Of a stretch of 40,566 nucleotides of DNA, positions 1 to 7,513 are shown piece by piece. The first letter of the stretch is position 1; the number at the start of each line of letters is the position of its first letter. Under the pieces are notes generated by a model that was given only the letters and a program-made list of their open reading frames with translations, did no database searches and was not told where the DNA came from. This DNA comes from Sedimenticola selenatireducens (lineage in GTDB: Bacteria > Pseudomonadota > Gammaproteobacteria > Chromatiales > Chromatiaceae), in NCBI RefSeq assembly GCF_007625115.1, contig NZ_VMNH01000033.1:1-40566 (forward strand), in the 5' to 3' direction. The position numbers and the translations under genes were made by a program.

Positions 1-53
1 ACAGCTTCTCTGCGAAACTCTTCGGTATAGGCTGGTTTTCTATGCTTTGTCAT
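1..53 (-). CDS. IS3-family transposase OrfA, N-terminal fragment (cut by window edge)
   Basis: The minus strand from 53 reads MTKHRKPAYTEEFRREAV and then leaves the window. The basic start followed by Y-T-x-E-F-R-R-E-A-V is the usual beginning of OrfA, the helix-turn-helix DNA-binding subunit of IS3-family transposases. A purine-rich CGGAG lies about 8 nt upstream of the ATG. Only 17-18 codons are visible, so completeness and subgroup cannot be judged. The terminal inverted repeat lies immediately upstream (to about 121). Confidence 0.75.
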   Translation of the reverse strand, partial: MTKHRKPAYTEEFRREA

Positions 54-121
54 GTGACATCTCCGTGCTAGACCTAAATCTAACTATAGAAGGTGTCTAC
101 TATTCGTGGGTAACTCGGTCA
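1..121 (-). mobile_element. IS3-family insertion sequence, left terminus (partial)
   Basis: Reading the minus strand from 121, the element begins TGACCGAGTTACCCACGAAT and continues with AGTAGACACC. This resembles IS3-group termini, which start TG and carry a TACCCA...ATAG(T/G)GGACAC-like stretch. The OrfA start follows about 70 nt further in. The end lies exactly at the core site of an integron cassette, so the IS sits within or right against attC. The other end and any target duplication are outside the window. Confidence 0.65.
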
Positions 122-187
122 TTTAACGCCTAATTAACTGGCGGAGGTGCGTCAGCACCGGAGTCCATGTTGAATTTCTTGTTAGCT
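121..187 (-). other. attC site of integron gene cassette B
   Basis: On the minus strand the site runs from R'' AGCTAAC (187-181) to R' GTTAAAT (127-121), 67 bp in all. The interior contains an imperfect hairpin, GGTGC and GCACC around a 4-nt loop (146-158). R'' is exactly complementary to the GTTAGCT core at the start of its own cassette (592-586), and not to the R' at its 3' end. That is expected when the attC of the circular cassette is split by integration at G^TT. The final T of R' is shared with the first base of the IS. Confidence 0.75.
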
Positions 188-188
188 G

Positions 189-578
189 CTATATACATAA
201 TAATTGCTTAACTATATCAACAGTATTTTCATTTTTAAGCTCATAACCAATAAACGCAATATCTTCTGATATATTTGTGATTGCATCATAATAACCAAGA
301 GCTAATTCTCTTTTATACTTAATGCCTAATTCAGTTAAATATGGTATAGCAATTTCTAAATCATTAGAGATTGATTCAGTTTTATTTATATTTATGCCAA
401 TATTCCAAATCGGATAATCATTTGGCTTTTCGTCTGGGCTTTTTTCATATTTATCATTTATAACCTGATAATTATATCCACCTGCACTAATCCAGGAATT
501 TAACTCTTTCAGCATGGGTTCTGAGACCTCTTTTAAATCATACCCATCAATATATATGTATATGCCTGTAAAATTCAT
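189..578 (-). CDS. hypothetical cassette-borne protein (cassette B)
   Basis: This is a 129-residue acidic soluble protein with no signal peptide or membrane segment. It begins MNFTGIYIYIDGYDLKEVSE. I recognise no family. The ATG lies only 7 nt after the GTTAGCT core of the upstream attC, with no evident Shine-Dalgarno sequence, and the stop lies next to its own attC. This tight fit of one ORF between two recombination cores is typical of an integron cassette. The DNA is clearly more AT-rich than the chromosomal genes to the right, which supports acquisition by transfer. Expression probably depends on a promoter upstream in the array. Function is unknown. Confidence 0.7.
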   Translation of the reverse strand: MNFTGIYIYIDGYDLKEVSEPMLKELNSWISAGGYNYQVINDKYEKSPDEKPNDYPIWNIGININKTESISNDLEIAIPYLTELGIKYKRELALGYYDAITNISEDIAFIGYELKNENTVDIVKQLLCI

Positions 579-585
579 TTTTTGC

Positions 586-683
586 AGCTAACGCTAAGCT
601 AAACGGCGTAGTAAAGCTGGCGGCTTTTTTGGAACAAAAAAGATGACAGGTTTACGGAGTCCGTTTTGAGCGCCTTGTTAGTT
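586..683 (-). other. attC site of integron gene cassette A
   Basis: On the minus strand the site runs from R'' AACTAAC (683-677) to R' GTTAGCT (592-586), 98 bp. The arms pair imperfectly and a purine/pyrimidine-rich central loop carries runs of T and A. R'' is exactly complementary to GTTAGTT at the start of its own cassette (1117-1111), but differs by one base from the R' at its 3' boundary. The G-TT cut point between 592 and 591 defines the end of cassette A and the start of cassette B. Confidence 0.8.
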
Positions 684-737
684 GATTTTTGCTTGCGCGC
701 CCCAAACGCTTTTTGCAGTACACCACGCCAAAAACAA

Positions 738-1097
738 TTAAAGTTTAGGAACATTTACCAGTTCATGGTCAATTTGATATTCAATATAAACTCTCAAATT
801 TCCGATTGATTTAGAAACCGCACCTTGTAATTTCCCCAACAGCTCATTTGCTTCCGTATAGTTCTGCACATTGTGACCATTTTCTTTGCAAAGGACTAAA
901 TCTAGAAAACCACCCATATTCGGCATTGGAATTAATTTATAAAGCCTAATTGCTTTGTCAAATTCAAAACTCTCAATAGCTTCTTTAATTGGGTAAAACC
1001 TGCCAGCCCAAGTATATTCATTACACCGTTCTAAATGAGCGATTAGCTGAGTCAATGCTTCAAATGCGTTTTCTGATTTTTCTTCTAGCGACGGCAT
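738..1097 (-). CDS. hypothetical cassette-borne protein (cassette A)
   Basis: This is a 119-residue, probably helical, soluble protein starting MPSLEEKSENAFEALTQLIA. I know of no assigned function. I chose the ATG at 1097; a TTG at 1112 would add five residues but lies inside the recombination core. GAGAAG upstream could serve as ribosome binding site. The gene occupies almost all of a 525-bp cassette (592-1116), bounded by GTTAGTT and its own 98-bp attC. About 50 nt separate the stop codon from attC. AT-rich composition contrasts with the neighbouring dehydrogenase genes. It may be selfish or defence-related cargo, as many cassette genes are, but nothing in the sequence shows this. Confidence 0.7.
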   Translation of the reverse strand: MPSLEEKSENAFEALTQLIAHLERCNEYTWAGRFYPIKEAIESFEFDKAIRLYKLIPMPNMGGFLDLVLCKENGHNVQNYTEANELLGKLQGAVSKSIGNLRVYIEYQIDHELVNVPKL

Positions 1098-1110
1098 ACA
1101 TTTTCTTCTC

Positions 1111-1210
1111 AACTAACAGTTGATTATGCGGCTTCTACGCTGCCATAAGTGAGAAATGCAGCAAGCACGCACGAATATTTGTATTATGCGGCATATTGTT
1201 CTACGCATTA
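1111..1210 (-). other. candidate attI-like or upstream recombination site of the cassette array
   Basis: The GTTAGTT core that starts cassette A (1117-1111) is preceded on the minus strand by AATCAAC one base away, giving a simple-site-like inverted pair. Further upstream are two direct repeats 60 bp apart, ATTATGCGGC-TTCTACGC at 1123-1140 and ATTATGCGGC-6 nt-TTCTACGC at 1183-1206 (plus-strand reading). The stretch does not fold like an attC. Direct repeats beside a simple site are known from attI sites, so this may be the head of the array. No integrase gene accompanies it. The rest of 1210-1379 shows nothing recognisable. Confidence 0.35.
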
Positions 1211-1379
1211 TATTTCCTGTTGTTGATCAGTCAGGAAGTGTGCCTGGGAGGGATTATTCAGCATCCTGCCAAGTGTCTTTCCTTGAATCTTTGTAGATTA
1301 GCAGAGGCTTGGAGGGAGGTGAAGTAATTTCATGTGCATAATGAATCGGGATAGCAATTACACGGCGGTTATTACCAAA

Positions 1380-2612
1380 TCACTTCCACTCTTCAATCAC
1401 TTCAACAAAACGGGTTAAGAAACGGTTGGTCTGATAGGCGTCAAGTGCGCGATGATCGATGGTCAAAGTGATATAGGCCATGGGGCGAATCTGGATGGTG
1501 TCAACGCCGTCAATCTCTTTAACAATCACTCGCTTCTGCATCTTGCCAATTCCGAGGATGGCGGATTGTGGTTGGTTGATGATGATGGGCGTTGCCACCA
1601 GGCTGCCACTGACACCGTGATTGGATAGGGTAAAGGTGCCGCCCTGTATCTCAGCTGGGGAGAGCTTTCCACGGCGCGCCTTTTCTGCTAATTGTTGCAG
1701 TTCACTGGCGATGCCCAGCAGGTTTTTATTCTGCGCTTGATGCAGGACGGGTACGATTAACCCTTTGTCATTCAGTGCCGTACCAACCCCGATATTCATG
1801 TCACTGAATAGCTCCAGGCTCTCTTCATGAAAGCGACTGTTGATTTGGGGTACCCGTTGCAGTGCTTGCACGGCGGCATAGACAAAATAGGCGGTAAAGG
1901 TTAAGTGAGTACCATGTTGTTCAAAGTGTGCTTTGTTTTGCTTACGATGCCGGGTTATGGCGCTGAGGTCGGCCTCAAATATGCTGGTGACATGGGGTGC
2001 GGTATGCAACAGGCTCTCTGTCATATGTGCCGCGATACGCCGACGCATGTTGTCATGGGGTATATGAGTTGAGCTTGTTGATTGACGTGTTTCCTCTTTC
2101 CCTTTAGTTTCAATAGCGGTTGCACGTTGCACGGTTTCAGCAGGGGAGGTAGGTGTCTGTTTGAGATAGTTCAGGATGTCCTGCTTCGTAACCCGTCCGC
2201 GTTTCCCTGTACCCTCAATCCTGTTCAGATCTACGGGATGTTGCTTAACCAGTCGGCGTACGGCTGGACTGAGTAAAGCATGATCAGGTGTATCGGTTTG
2301 ACTGTCGGAATCGATCGGGTTGGATACGGGTTCTACTTGATCAGTGATGGCCGTTTTATCACCTGACCCGGTGAGTTCGATCCTTCCAAGCAGCGTTCCT
2401 GGGGTCACATTATCCCCGGGCTTTTTAAAGATATCTTTCAGTATACCGCTGGCTGGTGCAGCTACTTCAACCATCACTTTGTCCGTCTCAATATCAACCA
2501 GGGGCGCATTGATGGTGACAGATTCACCCGGCATCTTAAGCCAGTTAGCCAGCACATGGGCGGTTCCCTGTTGTTCGCCTTCGGGAACAATAATGTCGAC
2601 CATTTGTACCAT
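1380..2612 (-). CDS. 2-oxoacid dehydrogenase E2 (dihydrolipoyl acyltransferase, branched-chain type)
   Basis: E2 carries the acyl group from E1 to CoA through a lipoyl arm. In 410 residues the order is a lipoyl domain (about 1-80, lipoyl Lys45 in ETDKVMVE), an acidic linker, a peripheral subunit-binding domain (about 112-148), an Ala/Thr linker and a catalytic acyltransferase domain (about 180-410) with H387 and D391 in DHRALDA. The last position of the usual HRxxDG motif is Ala rather than Gly. The start at 2612 is 2 nt after the E1 stop, with GGAG in the last E1 codons, so the pair is translationally coupled. No E3 gene lies nearby, so dihydrolipoamide dehydrogenase must be supplied elsewhere. 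Substrate (branched-chain 2-oxoacids versus acetoin or pyruvate) is inferred from the E1 partner. Confidence 0.88.
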   Translation of the reverse strand: MVQMVDIIVPEGEQQGTAHVLANWLKMPGESVTINAPLVDIETDKVMVEVAAPASGILKDIFKKPGDNVTPGTLLGRIELTGSGDKTAITDQVEPVSNPIDSDSQTDTPDHALLSPAVRRLVKQHPVDLNRIEGTGKRGRVTKQDILNYLKQTPTSPAETVQRATAIETKGKEETRQSTSSTHIPHDNMRRRIAAHMTESLLHTAPHVTSIFEADLSAITRHRKQNKAHFEQHGTHLTFTAYFVYAAVQALQRVPQINSRFHEESLELFSDMNIGVGTALNDKGLIVPVLHQAQNKNLLGIASELQQLAEKARRGKLSPAEIQGGTFTLSNHGVSGSLVATPIIINQPQSAILGIGKMQKRVIVKEIDGVDTIQIRPMAYITLTIDHRALDAYQTNRFLTRFVEVIEEWK

Positions 2613-2614
2613 GA

Positions 2615-4729
2615 CTATATCTCCAGTAATTCAGTGATGGTTTCAACGATCTTGTTTTCTCCTGGTAAAACAGTGTTCAAGAGAACAGGGCTGTGTGGGC
2701 TGGGTATATCCGGCATCGCGAGGCGTTTGATCGGTGCATCCAACTCAAAAAATACAGTCTCGGTTAATGTAGCGGCTATCTCTGCGCCGAAGCCGGCGGT
2801 TATATTGTCTTCATGAACAATCAGGCAGCGACTGGTCTTGGTGACTGATGTAACAACGGCCGCTTTATCCCAGGGCGATATGGTGCGCAGGTCAATGACT
2901 TCGATCTTTCCGGGAAACTGCTTTGCGGCTGCTTCACAACGCGGAACCATGGCGCCCCAGGTTACGATGGTCAGATCTGTACCTGTTGTCACTGTCGCCG
3001 CCTTACCAAAGGGGATGACATATTGATCACCCGGGTAGGGGCGACGTGCCCAGGCATCATCCAGCATAGCGCGATGTTCGAAAAAGATCGTGGGGTTGTT
3101 ACTGCGTAATGCCGTGCGCAATAGTCCTACGGCATCTTCAGCATTGGATGGCATGGCGACTTGCCAGCCGATGGCGTGGGCCCATTTGACCTCTTGACAC
3201 TGGCTATGCCAGGGATCGCCGCATTTAAAAAAACCGCCCGCTATTCGAACCACCATGGGTGCGGCGAAACGGTTTTTAGTGCGCCAGCGCATAGTGCCCG
3301 TGTCATTAAGTTGTTCTTCAGCCGGGTCGGCATACTTTCTGAACTGGATCTCTGGAACCGGCATCAAGCCGGCCTGAGCCATGCCGATTGAACGACCAAT
3401 AATCCCTTCTTCTGAAAGACTGGTATCGAAGACTCGCTCAACACCAAATTTTTCTGCCAGTCCCATGGTGACGGCATGTACGCCACCCTTTGCGGCGACA
3501 TCTTCTCCAAATACCAGCAGTCTGTTGTTGTTGCTGAGTTCATAGTCCAGTGTCCTGCGAATGGCAGATACCATATTGATTCGGGTTGGTTCAGGTTCTG
3601 CTGTCTCTGATGATTCTGGAAACAGTGTGCCTTTGGGGGCCAGTCCTCCCTGTTCCTGGATATCGAATGATCCGTCCTTGTGGGTTTCGCAAAATACATG
3701 CCGTTGTATATCGTGAGTTTCTGGAATGGGACGCTGTTTGGCTTTCTCCAAAGCCAAAGAAACATCACTTTCTGCTTTAGCTTCCAGTGCCTTCCACTCC
3801 GCTTCAGTAAGCAGATGATCAAGCAGATAGGTCTTCAGTTTTGGTAACGGATCACGAGATTGCTCTTCAGTAATCTGTTCAGCAGTTTTGTAGGCTTGGG
3901 TGTCCTGTGCTGAGTGTCCAGAGAGGCGGGGCACTTGCAGACGGAGTAATACTGGACCCTGATCCGCACGGAGATGTAGCAGGGCGTCATTGATCAGGGC
4001 GCTGGCCTCTGCTGGATCTGATCCATCGCCATCAAGTATCGTGAGATTTTTAAATGCTGCAAGATTGGCGGCGATGTTTTTTCCAGGGGTCTGCTTATCT
4101 GAGGTGACAGAGATGCCGTAGCCATTATCTTCAATATAAAACAGCATGGGTAACTTCATGGTGGTGGCCATGGTCAGCGATGACCAGAAGCCACTGGTCG
4201 CCGTTGATGCCTCGCCACCATGCGCGACTGCGATGCAGCCTGCATAGCTGTCGTCATTCAAGACCCGTTGATAGTAGTGAATGGACTGAGCCCAGCCGGC
4301 CACCGGTGTGTATTGTGCGCCGACGCCACCACTCATGGGCAGACCGCAGGGACCATTCAGATTCGGAAGGTTATGGACAACACCGATATCGCGTCCATCA
4401 CTGTAGCCTCCTGCCCGCATAAGGGGGCCAGCCATGGCATCTTCAAATGAGAGTCCCAGTGAAAGCATGAGTGGCCGTGAGCGATAATACCCAGCTAAAG
4501 CATCACGCTTACCGGTCATGCGTGTGCCGAGAATGATTTGAGCCAAGTCATGACCACGGGCTGAAAATTGATACAGCACTTCTTTGCTAGGGACCAGTTC
4601 ACGCTCTTCGATTCGGTCCATTGCCCGGGATACAAACAGCAGATAGGCAATCCTTTTCCAGTCAAAATTCACTTCATCAAAAGGCGTATGCTTGTGTGAG
4701 ATGGGCTGAACTTTGGATTTTGTACGCAT
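2615..4729 (-). CDS. fused E1 alpha/beta subunit of thiamine-diphosphate-dependent 2-oxoacid dehydrogenase
   Basis: At 704 residues this joins the E1 alpha and beta chains in one polypeptide. Residues up to about 340 are E1alpha-like: G172-E173 and N202 (EDNGYGIS) form the metal/ThDP motif, with Ala where the third Gly of GDG/GEG usually stands. A linker follows, and from about 390 the beta part shows FGEDVAAKGGVH, DTSLSEEGIIG, an EIQF motif and an RWRTKN motif, then the transketolase C-terminal domain (HEDNITAGFG). Fused E1s of this kind are usually annotated as 2-oxoisovalerate dehydrogenase. It would decarboxylate branched-chain 2-oxoacids and acylate the E2 encoded 2 nt downstream. The start at 4729 has only a weak ribosome binding site. 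Confidence 0.87.
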   Translation of the reverse strand: MRTKSKVQPISHKHTPFDEVNFDWKRIAYLLFVSRAMDRIEERELVPSKEVLYQFSARGHDLAQIILGTRMTGKRDALAGYYRSRPLMLSLGLSFEDAMAGPLMRAGGYSDGRDIGVVHNLPNLNGPCGLPMSGGVGAQYTPVAGWAQSIHYYQRVLNDDSYAGCIAVAHGGEASTATSGFWSSLTMATTMKLPMLFYIEDNGYGISVTSDKQTPGKNIAANLAAFKNLTILDGDGSDPAEASALINDALLHLRADQGPVLLRLQVPRLSGHSAQDTQAYKTAEQITEEQSRDPLPKLKTYLLDHLLTEAEWKALEAKAESDVSLALEKAKQRPIPETHDIQRHVFCETHKDGSFDIQEQGGLAPKGTLFPESSETAEPEPTRINMVSAIRRTLDYELSNNNRLLVFGEDVAAKGGVHAVTMGLAEKFGVERVFDTSLSEEGIIGRSIGMAQAGLMPVPEIQFRKYADPAEEQLNDTGTMRWRTKNRFAAPMVVRIAGGFFKCGDPWHSQCQEVKWAHAIGWQVAMPSNAEDAVGLLRTALRSNNPTIFFEHRAMLDDAWARRPYPGDQYVIPFGKAATVTTGTDLTIVTWGAMVPRCEAAAKQFPGKIEVIDLRTISPWDKAAVVTSVTKTSRCLIVHEDNITAGFGAEIAATLTETVFFELDAPIKRLAMPDIPSPHSPVLLNTVLPGENKIVETITELLEI

Positions 4730-5174
4730 GGTTTTACACTCAGATTGACCCGTGTTGACTTGAAACTTGGCAGACCCATCCGTGATGGATTGGTCGCATT
4801 GTTTAAATCGCTTTGATAAAAGTGTAGATCTTGGTGTCAGGTAAGTCCTTGCAAATTACTTGGTTATACGTTTAATAGCGGTAATTACTTCTAATTATAT
4901 TTCTAATAAAGGAATAATTTACCTTTTGGGGATAGGATGGCAGTCTGTTCTACCAATACGCTGGCCTCTGCGGGATCTGACCGGTAGACCCTTTGTCTTA
5001 TTCTCTAGTGATTAGCTCGTGTGATTTTGAGTTGCAAAGCAAGTCCCATAATTTCTTAATGCAAAAGACTATGTTTATTATGTATATGTTTGTATGCTAT
5101 GAAATTATTCATGGAATCAGTTGTTATGATTTCATCTATAGCCAAGTAATACAGAAAGGTACTGGGAGACCTCG
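4730..5174. other. 445-bp intergenic region with AT-rich tract and a 24-bp echo of the E1 gene
   Basis: No credible gene lies here; an open frame at 4993-5178 is AT-rich, lacks a ribosome binding site and overlaps the next start. The region separates the divergent E1 and HDOD genes and must hold both promoters, but I see no convincing -35/-10 pair. It includes a very AT-rich tract (about 4855-4925). At 4959-4983 the sequence matches 4000-4024 inside the E1 gene at about 22 of 24 positions in the same orientation. Confidence 0.5.
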
Positions 5175-6152
5175 ATGATCTGCATCAGTTGCGGTAGAAC
5201 ACACCGCTATATTGCCTCTTCAATTGATCAGGGAATGCACTGGTTGCGTTCAGATGATGCTGTTGGATTGGGCATCTGCTCATTCTGTGAGGATTCAGTG
5301 CCAGCGTGGGATCAGGGTGCACGTGATGTCAGAACCCTGGCCATCGCCAAGGTCAGCAATAAACGTGAAACTGATCTTCCTGGCTGGCTGATTGAGAACG
5401 CCAAAATTCCTTCATTGCCCCATGTGCTGATTGAGATCTACAAAGAGCTGGAGTCCGATACTGCGGGTATTGAACGCATGATCGAATTGATCCAGACAGA
5501 TCCTGGCTTGACCGCGCGGTCGTTGCAACTGGGTAATTCGGCTTACTACGGATCATCCAAGCAGATTACCCAGGTAGCAGACGCTATCTTGCGAGTGGGT
5601 CCCTTTGATCTTTGGGCTTTGTTGATATCGACAGAAGTAAAAAGTCTGTTTTTTGGTATTCGCCCTGATCTCCTAGATATGAATATCTTCTGGCGTCATT
5701 CTCTTCTGACGGCCTGTGCTTGTCGCAAACTGGCTGAACAACAGGGGATAGGATCTCCGGGAGACCTCTTTATTGCTGGGCTGATCCATGATGTGGGTAA
5801 GTTGGTTTTTCTTCAGCAGATGCCGATTGAGTATGCCGATGTAGTTGCTTCCCATACCTTTGGGGATGACTGTAGCCAGCTTGAAGAGCGGTTGTTGAGT
5901 GTTAATCATGCAGAGATAGGTGCGAAACTGTTTGAGTCTTGGAACTTCCCGGAGCGCTTGATTCAACTTACCGCTGAGCACCATAGCGCCGACGCCGACG
6001 ATCCAGATGTAATGCTATTGCGCCAGGCTAACGGATTGGCACATCACTACCTTGACCGACAAAGCAGTGATGCTGATCAGGAGGGTGAGCAGCAAGTAGA
6101 TATGGGACCAATCATCGCACTTTATGAACGATTGACAGAATTGGTACTTTAA
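5175..6152 (+). CDS. HDOD-domain signalling protein with N-terminal zinc ribbon
   Basis: HDOD proteins are non-hydrolytic relatives of HD phosphohydrolases that act in signalling and gene regulation. The 325-residue protein starts with C3-x2-C6 and C35-x2-C38, a four-cysteine zinc ribbon, then an HDOD domain from about 70 to 290. The typical [18 protein letters not shown] helix (109-126) and HD in GLIHDVGKL (H205, D206) are visible. There is no attached GGDEF, EAL or receiver domain. GGGAG lies about 8 nt upstream of the ATG. The next gene starts 1 nt after the stop, so the two are probably co-transcribed. Target and metal content are unknown. Confidence 0.85.
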   Translation: MICISCGRTHRYIASSIDQGMHWLRSDDAVGLGICSFCEDSVPAWDQGARDVRTLAIAKVSNKRETDLPGWLIENAKIPSLPHVLIEIYKELESDTAGIERMIELIQTDPGLTARSLQLGNSAYYGSSKQITQVADAILRVGPFDLWALLISTEVKSLFFGIRPDLLDMNIFWRHSLLTACACRKLAEQQGIGSPGDLFIAGLIHDVGKLVFLQQMPIEYADVVASHTFGDDCSQLEERLLSVNHAEIGAKLFESWNFPERLIQLTAEHHSADADDPDVMLLRQANGLAHHYLDRQSSDADQEGEQQVDMGPIIALYERLTELVL

Positions 6153-6153
6153 A

Positions 6154-6831
6154 ATGAGCGAAGGTGATCACAGGCATATTCCGCTTAGCCAATATCAAGC
6201 GTTGCCTTTGCCTGAAATGCAGCAGCGGGCTGAGCAATTTTTTGACTTAATGAGGCGCCGGCGCAGTGTCCGGGCCTTTTCTGAGCGCCCTGTTGATCGT
6301 TCCATTATTGAAAAATGTTTGCTCACTGCCGGACGTGCACCGAGCGGCGCTAATCAACAGCCTTGGAAATTTGTTGTCGTCAGTAATCCTGAATTGAAAC
6401 GGACTATTCGTTTGGCAGCTGAAGAGGAAGAGCGCGAATTCTATGCCGGTGGCGCATCAGAGGAGTGGCTGGATGCATTGAAACCGCTTGCAACCGATGC
6501 GGAGAAACCGTTTCTCGATCATGCGCCTTATCTCATTGTTATCTTCAGTGAAAACTATGGTGTGGATGATGAAGGGAACAAGATCAAACACTACTATGTG
6601 CGAGATTCAGTCGGCATCGCTACCGGCATATTGATAACAGCGATCCACAATGCAGGCCTTGCCAGCTTGACCCATACACCCAGTCCGATGCGTTTTCTGA
6701 ATCAGATCTTGGATCGACCCAAAAATGAAACACCGACCATGATCCTGGTTGTGGGTTATCCGGAAGAGGGCGTTACCGTTCCGGATATCGACAAAAAAGG
6801 GCTGGATGAAATCGCCGTATTCAAATCATAA
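6154..6831 (+). CDS. nitroreductase-superfamily flavoprotein, iodotyrosine deiodinase-like
   Basis: This is a 225-residue FMN-dependent nitroreductase-fold enzyme. [15 protein letters not shown] (34-48) and [12 protein letters not shown] (62-73) form the FMN-binding start. It carries the substrate-clamping triad of iodotyrosine deiodinases: E93-x3-Y97 and K118 (spacing 20), matching human E157, Y161 and K182 in spacing and surroundings. The C-terminal part also follows IYD ([40 protein letters not shown]). Known IYD reductively dehalogenates halotyrosines; the bacterial substrate may be a halogenated or other phenol. The ATG lies 1 nt after the HDOD stop. The superfamily assignment is firm; the deiodinase assignment is inference from the triad and remembered human sequence. 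Confidence 0.82.
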   Translation: MSEGDHRHIPLSQYQALPLPEMQQRAEQFFDLMRRRRSVRAFSERPVDRSIIEKCLLTAGRAPSGANQQPWKFVVVSNPELKRTIRLAAEEEEREFYAGGASEEWLDALKPLATDAEKPFLDHAPYLIVIFSENYGVDDEGNKIKHYYVRDSVGIATGILITAIHNAGLASLTHTPSPMRFLNQILDRPKNETPTMILVVGYPEEGVTVPDIDKKGLDEIAVFKS

Positions 6832-6845
6832 CCGGTGATGTTCTT

Positions 6846-6868
6846 TGTCGATCGGTCCCCGATCGACA
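6846..6868. terminator. 10-bp perfect inverted repeat between convergent genes
   Basis: TGTCGATCGG and CCGATCGACA flank a 3-nt loop, midway between the convergent stops at 6831 and 6893. The stem is strong, but neither strand has a T-run after it. It may act as an RNA 3'-end stabiliser, a weak bidirectional terminator or a protein-binding palindrome. Confidence 0.4.
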
Positions 6869-6892
6869 GAGTGTGAAAAGCTGTAGGCATGG

Positions 6893-7513
6893 TCAGGCGT
6901 AACTAATCCCGGGTTTCAGATCAGGTGCTGGTTGTGGTTCATGCTCTTCGACGGCAATGGGTATCACGCCTGCCCAAACGTCTAGTTGCATATCTTTTGG
7001 GCTATCAATCGGTGGGCCACTCCTGGCCTTAGCCGACGCCTCCTCTATTTCAAAACGCACAACAGAGGTCGCCTTGGCTTCTTCATCCGTCGCTGCTCGG
7101 GCAACACGGGTGCGTCCCGGTGCCAAATGCTCTGTAATGGTGATCAAGGCTTGATGCTTTTCGGCTAAATCTTCTACGTGTCTAGCCGTTCCAAAGGCCA
7201 CCACCGACCTGAAATTGAGCGAGTGATGAAAGGTTGATCGTGCCAACACCAGTCCATCCAGATGGGTCACGGTTACACACACGGGTATCCCGCTTCCTAG
7301 CTGCTTCAGCAGGCGGGAGTTGGGTGCACCATGCAGATAAAGTGCGTTTCCGTGTCGGGCATAGGCCATGGGTATGACAAAGGGCTGAGCTTCGACGGTA
7401 AAGCCAACATGACAGATCTTACCCTGATCAAGAATTTCATAGATTGTCGGGTCATCGTAGTGCCCACGGTCTTTGTGTCGGTGTATCCGGTTTCTGCTGG
7501 TGATTTCGCTCAT
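6893..7513 (-). CDS. pyridoxamine 5'-phosphate oxidase-family (FMN split-barrel) protein
   Basis: A 206-residue split-barrel flavoprotein of the NimA-like or Pyridox_ox_2 type. It has an N-terminal DPTIYEILDQGKICHVGF, the PFVIPMAYARHG strand pair, YLHGAPNSRLLKQL and the FHHSLNFRSVVAFGTA core that in this group binds flavin or heme. It is divergent from a MocR regulator 100 bp away, and MocR proteins often control a neighbouring split-barrel oxidoreductase. The C-terminus is Pro-rich and probably disordered. Substrate is unknown; a role in B6 metabolism or in reduction of a xenobiotic is possible. Family assignment is solid, function is not. Confidence 0.83.
   Translation of the reverse strand: MSEITSRNRIHRHKDRGHYDDPTIYEILDQGKICHVGFTVEAQPFVIPMAYARHGNALYLHGAPNSRLLKQLGSGIPVCVTVTHLDGLVLARSTFHHSLNFRSVVAFGTARHVEDLAEKHQALITITEHLAPGRTRVARAATDEEAKATSVVRFEIEEASAKARSGPPIDSPKDMQLDVWAGVIPIAVEEHEPQPAPDLKPGISYA

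Noticed and set aside
1118-1210. A third attC upstream of cassette A
   Set aside because: No R'' box complementary to the core and no hairpin arms; direct repeats fit an attI-like site better.
4993-5178. 61-codon open frame upstream of the HDOD gene
   Set aside because: AT-rich intergenic sequence, no ribosome binding site, overlaps the HDOD start, and the translation has no protein-like pattern.
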